This document shows, piece after piece, positions 1 through 9,705 of a stretch of DNA of 64,000 nt. How positions within the stretch are numbered: position 1 is the first letter of the stretch; every line of letters begins with the position of its first letter. The stretch is from Xiphias gladius. Lineage: Eukaryota; Chordata; Actinopteri; Istiophoriformes; Xiphiidae. The notes below the pieces were generated by a model. It saw only the letters and a program-made list of their open reading frames with translations, was not told where the DNA came from and searched no databases. The stretch is taken from NCBI RefSeq assembly GCF_016859285.1, contig NC_053414.1, positions 5,666,517-5,730,516 of the forward strand. Direction: 5' to 3'. Both the position numbers and the translations under genes were made by a program.

Positions 1-393
1 TTCTGTCTACTGCACTTTGTATGAAGTTAATTATTAAATAAAAAAATATTCATATTTTATTGTAGTAGTGGATAATAATTACTAATGCATTCATGTCTTC
101 GTCACTTTTTTTGTTGCGGCTGATAAAGGTAGTTGCTCATTTTAGTTACTTCATGCACTTGCTGGTTAATTTCCCCCGAGGGTCCGCGAAGCGGTGTCTT
201 TTCTTGACCTGTAATAATAAATCACAAGTTAGTGGTTGATTTCGTTTTTTCCACCGTTAATCCCGAAAAACCGCTCGTCAGGTCGGTGTTCGAGTAAATG
301 TACTTAGTTACTTTCCACCAGCGGGGCTGCGAGGCGTGAGGGGACCGTTCGAGAGGTGCGCATGCGCTGGGAGTGAGGCGGAAGGGACGCATC
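1..393 (+). promoter_or_regulatory. stx10 promoter and 5' UTR
   Basis: The first 250 bases are AT-rich; GC and CpG content rise from about 250 to 430. A perfect NRF1-type palindrome (TGCGCATGCGC) lies at 357-367 and an ETS-like CGGAAG at about 379-384, just before the ATG at 394. No TATA box is evident. This looks like a housekeeping CpG promoter, with a 5' UTR that could be only a few tens of bases. The exact start of transcription cannot be read from sequence. Confidence 0.6.
357..367. promoter_or_regulatory. NRF1-type palindrome
   Basis: TGCGCATGCGC is a perfect match to the core NRF1 site, 27 bases upstream of the stx10 start codon. Binding is inferred from the motif only. Confidence 0.55.
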
Positions 394-3300
394 ATGTCGA
401 CAGAAGACCCGTTTTTCGTTGTGAAGGGGTGAGAAACGAACAGTTTAGGGCCTAGAACTCGGCCTCGCCTCGGGCTGTTTCAAGCGACTACACGCCCAGA
501 GCTTGATTTAACGGCGAGTGGGCGTTTTCCTGAAACACCAAAGTTAACACTGGCCAAGTTAGCTCAACGGCTAGCTGTAGCTAACTAGCGTCAATGCTAG
601 CACCAGCTGCGCAGAGGTAGTCAGCCAGTGTGTTGATGTTTGTCCGGTCGAACAAGAGTATGAGCGAGCTCTGAGGTTTATTTTAGTTTCATCTGGCTGT
701 CGCTGGAAAGGACCGGGCAGCTCTGGCACCCCCCCCCCCGCCCCCTGTTAGGCTGTCGACAAGGCGGTGCGAAGTTACGGAAGGATGCGAAAAGCAGCTT
801 CTGGCGTTTGTTTTGGTTAAACGAGGGGCGTAGCTGCAGAGTCCAGCTTGAAAAAATACGGCAGGTGTCTGACGGGTGAAGTCATGTAGCCAACAGTTTC
901 CGTGCTCTTAATGTTTTTCGTGTGTGTGTGTGTGTGTGTGTGTGTGTTCCTCCAGGGAGGTGCAGAAGGCCCTCTCTCGTGCCCGGGGCCTGTTTGACAG
1001 GTGGGAGGAACTGTTGCAGGACGGGACACAGGTGAGCGGAGCTGTAACACACCGGACGCATCGCTGCAGAAATCACTGCCCGGAAACTGTGAGCCCCTGA
1101 GGGTCGTATGTCGGTGCATATTCTGACTGACCTCACTGGCCAAGAAAGCTCAACACACATGCAGCACTGTGCAAACATTTACGGCCCTAAAAGTCAGGAA
1201 GCGGCAGCGGTTCTCCTCGGTACACTTGCCCACAGTGTGTCGGGGTTCTTGGCCCGTAGGTTGTTCCAAGCGTCTTGGCGAACTGGCCACGGGTCCTTTG
1301 TGGATCGAGGCTGTCTCGGTGACTCCCGTCTCCTCATGTGATCCCAGACTGACTCCATGACGCTGAGATCAGGGCTCCGCGGGGACCAGATGACCAGATG
1401 TGGTCATTGTCCTGTCCTGAATTTGGGACCAGCCAGGTGCCTCCCCGATGCTATTGCACGATGGACAAGACTTTGATTATCTAAAGTCCCTTAAAATCTT
1501 TGCACAGTGCTGTATATCGCACATTCAAAACAAAACAAAACAAAAACAACCCAACTGCAAATAAATGAATCATCAGCGAAAAGGGGGACACGTTCACCAA
1601 TTTGAAAACACGTGCAGCAAAAATAAACATGCTGCAACCAACACAACAAGAGTTTCTTTGAGAAACCAAAAACTGATGAACTCGACTTGTGAAATGTTTA
1701 TGAAAGTGTTGTGAAAGTGTTTCTTTTAGTTTTTAAAATTGTGTTTTCATATTTCCTATATTATTGGCGATATTGGCTATAAACATAGCATTTACTTTAC
1801 CAAATATTCCTGTGTTAATCAGTTTTTAGTGTCCTGCAAAAATTTCTGTGTTGTTGTGGCTCATTTCTGTTGTGTTCTGTGCGGTTTGTTGCATTTCTGT
1901 ATTTTCTCAACTTGTCTGTATTTGCAGTCTGTTTGTTTTATGTAGCGTACGTGTTGTCAAATTGGTGACCTTGTTTCCTAATTTGACGTATGCATTTTCA
2001 AAGTAGTGAGGATGTTTTACTTGCTTATCTTACACCTGCATGCTTGCGCTTTCTCAGTTTGCAGTGCTTTAGAGGTCACTAAGCAGCTCAGCCTCGGCGT
2101 AAACATTTACATCAGCAGTGTGATCACAAGTGAGAAGTGTCTAAATCCAGATGTGAATTGATTCACCACACATTTTGGACTCTTTCGGATCAGAGGGCTT
2201 AAATTACATCCATGTGCCTGAATGGTGAAGTCACGTAGCCAACAGTTTCCGTTCTGTTAATGTTTTCCATGTGTGTGTCCTAGCAGTCTGAAGGGACCGA
2301 AATGTCGGTCAAATCTGGTTTATTCAGTGGTTGGAGTGAAGACCTGCGTGGTAACAGGCTATGTGGAATATTTATACCGCATGTGCCTGTATAGTCAGTG
2401 ATTTTGGTTGGTTTGTGCCATCTCAGGTCAGTCGGGATGAGCTGGACTGGAGTACCAATGAGCTCAGGAACTGTCTGAGGGCCATAGACTGGGACCTGGA
2501 GGACCTCAGTGAAACCATCAGTATCCTTTTAAACGGGAAAAAAAAAAGTCTTTCCCTCAACCCGTCTCTTCACATGACCGTCAGTATTTTTAAAACAAAC
2601 GGATGCCTTGTGTCACTCTGTCACCCTCCTCCCGTTCGACCTATTCAGAGGATGTATCAATCTCATAAAGGCTAGAACCATTTTACTTCCACGATAATTA
2701 AGCAAAGATCAGAAATATGAAGAGACTCTTTCAGGAGTTAGGAAAAGGTCAGAAAAATAGAGCTGAATCTTCAGACAGAGGAGGGAAAACTACCTGCTTC
2801 CATTTAATAGTTGAACTTTTCATTGGTCTGTGACTCCTGACTGTTGTTATTATATTTTACATCAGAGGATTCTAGATAGTAGAGCCACTAACAAATGAAA
2901 TTGTCTTTAACATTAATAATAATATAAGAATGTTCACCAGGCTTTAAATAATTTGCTGATAGACTTTCTCTACTTTTAGTTGGTATTTTCTTTTTTAAAC
3001 CCATTTATCTTCTTAAATTTTATTGGCTATTGTTAATAAAAGCATTAAAAAGTGTATTGGAAGTGCTGCAGAGTTGGATGTGCATGGCGGGTCATCAGAT
3101 GTGGTGTTTTGTCCGTTGGGTCCTTGACTGATTCAGGTATTGTGGAATCGAACCCGGGGAAGTTCAGACTCGGTGACAATGAACTTCAGGAGAGGAGGGA
3201 CTTTGTGGAGCGAACCAGAACATCTGTCCAGGTAAATTTCATCAGCACAAGCTTTAGTTTTTTATTGGTTTTTCTACCATGTTGGTTTTGCCATCTCATC

Positions 3301-6300
3301 TAATGGGATGTCAAATCCTCTAGCCTGTGCTTGTTCTTTTGTGTGTGTGTGTGTGTATTGTAATTGTGTTCCATGAACATTCGTGAATGAGACTTGACTT
3401 GTCAGGTCTTTCGTGAACTGGATTTGCCTTTAAAAGAATTCAGTTAGAGACCTACTGATATTTCAGCTGGGCTGATATTATTGCTAAATATTAGTTTATC
3501 ACAGATAGATTAGTGTCAGCAAATTTCTCGACAGATAAATAACGAGAAACTGCAGCGCAAAACATACCAAAGACGTGTTTGTGTTAATTTAGATACAGCG
3601 CAGACATGAGTTAATTTATTATTATTTATTCATTAAAATGATGCTTATCAAAAATGTTATTATATGCGTTTATGTCAAAAAAATGAGTGTCAGCTGATGT
3701 ATTGTTATCTGATGTTTTTAAAACTCTTAAATAACAATGTCGGTATTTACTCTTAAAAAAACATCCAGCGTCTTATGTTTTTTTTTTTTGTAAGTTTTTA
3801 TCTATACTGTTTAAAAATGGAAAATGTGCTGTGTCGAGACGCATATTAATGATGTATATTGTCAGTGCCTGTACTTCTTTCATGAAGAGAACAACAACAG
3901 TTGTGTGCGAAACAAATGGTTATTGTACATTTGTATCGTATAAGAAAACTTGATACAAAGGTAACTAACTCTGTCTGATAATTTGGTATTTATATACAAG
4001 CCTCACCTCTGCAAAGAACGTGTGTTTTCCTTTGAAAGGTGTTACCCGTGGTTACAGGTGACCAGGGTGGAAGAGAAACAGCTACACAAACATTGCCTGG
4101 AAGGCCTCTGTTGTATTCTGGCTACTGAAGTGTCTCTAACAAAGGGCACAGACTGTACAGGCAAAGTCCAACATCAGTCAAAGCAGCAGATCCCAGCACT
4201 GAAGCACACAATTTTTTTTTTTAAACGTGTTTTCACTTTTATTTGTGTTGTGAGGAGACACGGAGTTGATTATCTATTACTAAACAGAAAGAGATCATCA
4301 ATTGTGATAATCAGCGCCGTTGAGCTCCTGACTTGGCTGAATTGAATCACTGTCCATGCTGTAGGCACATTGGAAAATATGAGTCAGTTTCTAACACAAG
4401 TCTTGCAGGTAAAGGTACCGTCTTTAAAATAGATCTGAAAAGAACTGAGTCATCTGAGGCAGAGAAAGGAGCTTTACTGAGAGAGAACAAAAGACTTTCT
4501 GACATTTTGATTTGCCAGTCGGCGATTCTGGCGCAGCAGCAGAAAATCTCATTAATGAAGCTGTCCGCGCTGAACGGGGCTTTTGAACTGATTTTTGCTC
4601 AAATTTTGACACAATGTGGATTGAGAGGTGTAAATCGATTTTGTGTGTGTGTGTGCGCGTGCAGGAAATGAAGGATCAGTTGTCCAGCCCTTCTGCTGTG
4701 GCTCAGGCAGAGAAGAAGAACAGACAGGTCGGTGGACATTTTAACACACAAAAACGCACAGAGAGAGTACACACACAATACATACACTCTGCTGGATAGC
4801 ATGAGTTACATGGGCTGAATGTCGTAAGTCTTCAGAAATGCTCTGCATCATCCCTCGTACATCTCAAACCACCACTTTTCAGTTTTTCTTAAGAACTTTC
4901 CAAGTGTTTCATAACAACAGGGCTAGGTATCGTGTTGCTGCATGTCATCCCCTCTCCACGGGTCAGCCCCTCAGAAACGTTGTTGCTAAATGTTGTCTTA
5001 ATACAAACAGCTGCCAAGGACTTTGCCAGTAGACAGCTGCGGTTGGCGCCATCGCTAACAGAAAAAGCCCACGACGAGATAGAACTAACACGCCTAATGC
5101 TAAATCAGTCAGCAAAGAACCTCACCGTAATTCATCATTTTTCCATCTGGTGTCAGATCCAAAATGTTTCCACACTTCATTTATCATGTGGTCCGGTGTT
5201 ATGATTTTCCTATCAGCATCGCTCGCTGTTTTTCTCCATTTCACGTTGGCAAACAACAATAACCTAGTTCGCTGATGAGGCAACGGCATTTTTAGGAAAA
5301 TCGCCTGAGGATGGCGTCGCAGAAAAAAGGTCACGTTGTTGCCGAAATCGAAACGGTTTATCAGCGGTACAGTAGCCATTTTAGGACAGCTTCACCTTGT
5401 CAGACATGGCTACACTCTAACCAACAACTGTACTTTTGTCATACTTCCAATATTAGTGTAGCATGTTAGTATGCTGACGGTCGCATGAAAACATGCTTAT
5501 ATATAATATAAATGGTACCGAATAATTGCAATGAGCAGATGTTAATCAGTTTAGAGAGCTGTCAAAAATATTTTTTGTTTCAAAGTGTCTTCTATCCTTG
5601 TCTTCAGGGACTTTTTTTTCTTTGTTGTTTGAACTTAACTTTAACACTCCAGCTAATGTGTCGGCAGGTAGCTCTGACACGTTTCCTGTTAACCCTGTGT
5701 GTATGCGTGTGTTTGTGTGTGTGTTTGCGTGTGTCCAGGCTCTGCTGGCTTCATCAGGCCAGGACAGGTCAACGGGACTGGAGGCTCATCTGGTGTCTGC
5801 AAACTCCAGATACATCCAGGAGCAACAGGAACAACAGCAGGTAGAGAGGGAGGGTGAATAAATGGAGGGAATAACAGAGGGAGAAAATGGGCAGAATCTG
5901 TAACAAAAAATAGTCGGGAAGAGGAAGAAAAGGGGTGTCGGGAGGAAAAAGCACAGGAAAGAAGGAAGAAACAAAGAAAAGAAAAGGGGGGTTTGATTCA
6001 GAAAAAGGGGGAAGGTATGCAAGGATAAAACAAGGGGACGAAGGAGTGGAAAAAAGAGGGAGGGAGAGATCTTGTTCATGGGTTTTATATTTTCTACTTT
6101 ATTTTGCATTTTTTAAGTGACAGCATAGAGAAAAGTTATCCGATAAATGACCAGGATTAGTTTGCAGAAAAGTCTCCACCTCCTCCAGTAAAGTCCTTCT
6201 ACACTGTCAATGTGCTTTTCGTCAAACAAGTTGAAGTGGTTTGTGAATGAGACTTCATAAAAGTCCCCATATGAGAGCATCTGAATGGTCAGACTGAAGC

Positions 6301-9300
6301 TTGACAGTGTTGGAATGTTTTTTTCTTTTCGTTTTTTTAAAATATTAGGTCATGTTCACAGATCAGGAGGCAGGTTTAATCCAAAGTTTTCACTACGAGA
6401 CTGGAAAATGAGCCCAGTGTAGGATTCCTGCTGCAGTCCTTTGATAAAGATGAGGTAGATGAGATCTCCGTCTGCTTTACTCGGTATGACGCCATGATGA
6501 CGTGAAGAAGGATTAAATACACGGGTTTATTTTTAATGTCAGATTATGACCTGATAATTTTCTATTTCCTGTGGCGTTGATTTAATTTCATCACGCATCC
6601 TGTGTTCGGTTGAATTTTTAGCAAGAAGTGGATCAAAGATAAACTTGCTTACTCACACAGAAGAGATTACGTCGGATGTGGTGACCTTTCATCAGCTCAG
6701 TGTAGATGCGGCCTCCTCTTTTTTACGTTACTGTTTTTTGTAGCATTTTGTGGCTTGATTTGTTTTTGGTTTTTTTTGTTTTCCTGGCACATTTTTTCAG
6801 TGTTGCCAATATAATCACATAAATAACTGGACTCAGTTAAAACTATTTTTAAAAGAGGTAATAAAAAAAAAAAAGAAAAGAAAAAAAAGTTTACACTAGA
6901 AACTGGCTGGGCACTCAGAGAGGATAGACCTCCGCCAAGTCCAATGTCAAAACAACATACACCAGACTTCGCAGAAAAAAAAATCCCATTCATAGTAAAT
7001 GATCCGGATCTGTCCGGATATCTAGGAAGTGGTATTTAAAGATTCTGCGGAGGATAAAGACAAAGTGTGTGTGTGTGTGTGTGTGTGCGCGTGTGTGTCT
7101 AGCTTATCATGGAGGAGCAGGATGAGCAGCTGGAGCTGGTGTCGGGCAGCATCAGAGTCCTCAAAGACATGTCGGGACGCATTGGAGACGAGCTCGACGA
7201 GCAAGCTGTGTGAGTATACACGCCTACACGGGCATAGTTCTTTGTTTGTCTGGTCAGGAACACACAGACACCTAATACTGAATCTTTTTCATCTTTTTGA
7301 CATTTAAGAATTTCACAATGTGAAAACACCCCTGTTACCAAACTTCAAATGACTCTTTTTTAGTTTCAATACATTTCATGCCTCACTCACTGTGCAGACT
7401 CTTCATTTCCAGTGACTTTGATCATCAGTAATAAAGGTCAAGTTTCAGTCCCTCATAGCGCTGAAATAATCACTCGATTAGTCAAATTATCAGTTCCCCA
7501 ATAAACAGGAAATTAATCCTCAAAGTCATTTTCAGGAAAAACATGCCGGTTGCTCTGTGGTCTCCTGCTTTACTTTGTGCTAACGTGATGGTAAACTGAA
7601 TATATTTTTGGTGTCTGGTCTGCTGGCAGGACAGAACAAGCAGTTGGAAGACGTCACTTTGGGCTACAGGGAATTATGATTGTTTGTTTTGGACAGCAGA
7701 TGGACTGATTAAAGGAAAGTGATCCGCAGGAACAACCCCAGTTCCTTACTGTCAAAGAAAGAGTCACTCTTAGACCATTTGAAGTCCACATGCCCCCTTC
7801 AGCTGACAGCAACAAGATCTTAGTCATTTCTCAGGGACTTATCAGAGGGCATTCTGGGAAACACAGCAGATGATAATAACTGAAGTAAAGTGGAGCGGTG
7901 AGAGTGTTACAACCACTTTACTGCTAGGCAATAAGAATTTGGATGCCCTAGTCTGAATAACGAAGCCTGTTTCACAGTCAGTGGGTGCTTTGGACCTCAC
8001 TTCCTCAATTATTTTTTAACTTTTATGCCCTTTTGATTAAATACTCTGATCCTTTCTCCAGAGGAAAAACAGTAGAGGTAGAACTAAAACGCCCCTGACA
8101 CCGCCCTTCAGCGCCGTTTTCTTTTATTTTGCGAAGACTGAAATGTTTCCTGTGACTGTTGGGGATCTGGAACGATGTATGCTTGTTGTAACAGAGTATT
8201 CAGTGGACAGTGACTAAACACGCCTCACGAAAACACACAGGGCTGAGCAGGAGAAACACACACTGTATCACTCTTTAGTCACCAGCAAAACAGTGGCTTC
8301 AGTGTAAGTCCCAAGAGTCACAATAAAATTCCTTTTTAAATGCTCTCACCTTCTTGCCAAAGCAATTTGATTTCTCCGACCCCTTTAGCACCATCGTCAG
8401 GACAAGTTTTCCATTTTTAGCCGCCCCGCTACTGGCTCTGTGACTAGCACAAGTTGACCGACACTTTAACACGGTGGGATGCAATGAGCCCTGTGGCCTT
8501 TGAGGGTGCCAGCGATTCTGTAGCTCATTCAGACAACCAGATCACATTTCGCCTCTACTCTCATAAAAAAACCCGCAGAGCCGCAAGTGTCCGCAAGACC
8601 CAAATAAGTTTTACAGGTACATGACGTTTGAGTTGGTGAGTTGCTAATGTTGGCCGCAAAACAAAGAGTAGAAACTTGAGTGCAAATAATACGGAGCTAC
8701 AGCTGCAGGTGTCCACTGTAGCTTTTAGCCTTTATTGTTGTGCACTGTAAAATGTGTGAAGTGTCTTTCCTGCTGGTTCAGCATGTTGGGGGATTTTGGA
8801 GACGAGATGGACCAGACGTCGTCCCGCATGGACTCGGTCCTCAAGAAGCTGGAGAAGGTGTCTCATATGACCAGCAGTAAGTTTACACACACACACACAC
8901 ACACAGAGCGGTAATCAGTGGTAATTACTTGTATTTTGTATCTAATTGTGCTCCTGTCAGCACTCGCATCGCCAACACTGAGAAGCTGCCGAGCAACTGG
9001 CTGCTTGAAACACAAAAACACAGAGGAGCTGGAGAAAGTGTGGATTCTAATTACTGAATTAATGCCACACTGGGGGGGTGTGTGTGTCTGTGACGCGTCA
9101 TTTCCAAACTTTTAGCGGATCTCCCCGTGTGTCATTACTTGCCTGTCTTGTTACACAGACTTAGACATCTCAAATTACCGCTTTATTATCAGATGTCCTG
9201 TTGTGTCATTCATTACTTCAGTGTGTCCACATCACTGAGTGCAGGAAGCTTTAGATTTGGCTCAACATTTTCAGTCATCTTTGGTCTTGTTATGTCGTTA

Positions 9301-9705
9301 CAGCAGCTTGATCCTTGAGAGCTTCCGTCATTCAAAACACAAACTGTTACACTGTTGCCTGAATAGAAACAATAAAAAAAAAAAAAACAGTTTTATTGAT
9401 AATGTAAATCAGTGGCAAATATTCGACTTGCTTAGCGATTCCTGAAGCTTTTGACTGCGTACGGTGTGAAGAAAAGCCAAGTAGGCTGACCTTGCATTTA
9501 GAATATCAACCGCATGTGCCCCCCCCCAAGGTTTAGAATCAGTCTCCGTGTTCAAACGGTGCAAACGATAAATCCGCCGCAGTTTCAGTGTTGTGTGTCT
9601 GAGGGTCTCCCCCCGCTGTGTCCCTCAGGTCGGAGGCAGTGGTGTGCTATCGGTGTGCTGGTCACCATCATGATCGTGGTCCTCATCCTCTTCTTCGCCC
9701 TCTGA
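394..9705 (+). CDS. stx10: syntaxin-6/10 family t-SNARE, nine coding exons
   Basis: Exons (all GT-AG): 394-428, 956-1031, 2427-2520, 3137-3231, 4665-4727, 5739-5840, 7103-7209, 8782-8876, 9629-9705; 744 nt, 247 residues, against about 249-255 in human STX10/STX6. The start gives [12 protein letters not shown], the family's usual N-terminus. Residues 1 to about 105 are the N-terminal three-helix domain (contains EIDW-type [11 protein letters not shown]). Residues 156-222 form the SNARE motif; Q189 in DELDEQAV is the likely zero-layer glutamine. Residues 228-247 ([10 protein letters not shown]...LFFAL) are the C-terminal membrane anchor, ending at TGA 9703-9705. Family knowledge: a Qc-SNARE in trans-Golgi and endosome fusion. 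The protein alone does not separate STX6 from STX10; the neighbours nacc1 and trmt1 point to stx10. Four introns end in TG-rich tracts (see findings). Confidence 0.93.
920..947 (+). repeat. (TG)n abutting exon 2 acceptor
   Basis: An uninterrupted TG run of about 14 units sits 8 bases before the AG at 954-955. It takes the place of most of the polypyrimidine tract of stx10 intron 1. Confidence 0.9.
1162..1512 (-). mobile_element. Tc1-like element with internal deletion
   Basis: Both ends carry the same terminal inverted repeat: CAGCACTGTGCAAA at 1162 and its reverse complement ending at 1512, followed by TA at 1513-1514. The interior, read on the - strand, resembles part of a Tc1-family transposase gene (region around 1330-1450, recognised from fish Tc1 elements with wording typical of CCTGATCTC...GTCATGG). 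About 1 kb of a full element is missing, so it cannot encode transposase. It lies in stx10 intron 2. Confidence 0.7.
2213..2280 (+). repeat. second copy of the stx10 intron 1 end
   Basis: This block matches about 867-930, the sequence just before exon 2, at roughly 85% identity (shared core GTAGCCAACAGTTTCCG). It ends in TGTGTGTGTCCTAGCAG, which looks like an acceptor but has no exon behind it. It lies in intron 2. Confidence 0.75.
2521..4664 (+). other. stx10 introns 3 and 4
   Basis: Intron 3 (2521-3136) is AT-rich and holds nothing recognisable. Intron 4 (3232-4664) has a probable MITE at about 3446-3775, a T-run near 3780 and a short (TG)n acceptor tract. No further exon was found between 3780 and 4630. 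Confidence 0.65.
3446..3775 (+). mobile_element. probable hAT-type MITE remnant
   Basis: The stretch beginning ACCTACTGATATTTCAGC and ending near GTCGGTATTTACTC resembles a common fish non-autonomous family with CGATA-rich ends. The two ends are only partly complementary and the copy is old. It carries no coding sequence. Confidence 0.45.
4728..7102 (+). other. stx10 introns 5 and 6
   Basis: Intron 5 (4728-5738) includes 4920-5410, a moderately GC-rich stretch that may be an old repeat but that I cannot name. Intron 6 (5841-7102) has a purine-rich block (5850-6070), then AT-rich sequence with A/T runs near 6860-6890. Both introns end in TG-rich acceptor tracts. Confidence 0.6.
7063..7098 (+). 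repeat. (TG)n abutting exon 7 acceptor
   Basis: The TG/CG run ends four bases before the TAG acceptor at 7100-7102 of stx10 intron 6. Similar TG runs precede exons 2, 5 and 6. Confidence 0.9.
7210..9628 (+). other. stx10 introns 7 and 8
   Basis: Intron 7 (7210-8781) has an old hAT MITE at about 7455-7690; the remainder (7700-8780) shows nothing recognisable. Intron 8 (8877-9628) begins GTAAGT followed at once by a (CA)n run (8884-8905). An A-run near 9370-9384 and a C-run near 9521 are the only other marks. Confidence 0.6.
7455..7690 (-). mobile_element. hAT MITE remnant, family A
   Basis: The block has the hallmarks of a widespread fish MITE read in reverse: CGATTAGTC near one end, then AAACTGAATAT, TTGGTGTCTGGTC, GGACAGAACAAG and GAAGACGTCAC. 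Other copies in this window are at 13944-14170, 22936-23318, 32352-32668 and 55514-55775. Confidence 0.65.

Larger units (their letters stand above)
429..2426 (+). other. stx10 introns 1 and 2
   Basis: Intron 1 (429-955) is GC-rich at its start, has a C-run at about 729-738, and ends in a (TG)n acceptor tract. Intron 2 (1032-2426) carries a deleted Tc1-like element (1162-1512) and a second copy of the intron 1 end (about 2213-2280). The AT-rich stretch 1520-2200 shows nothing recognisable. Confidence 0.7.
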
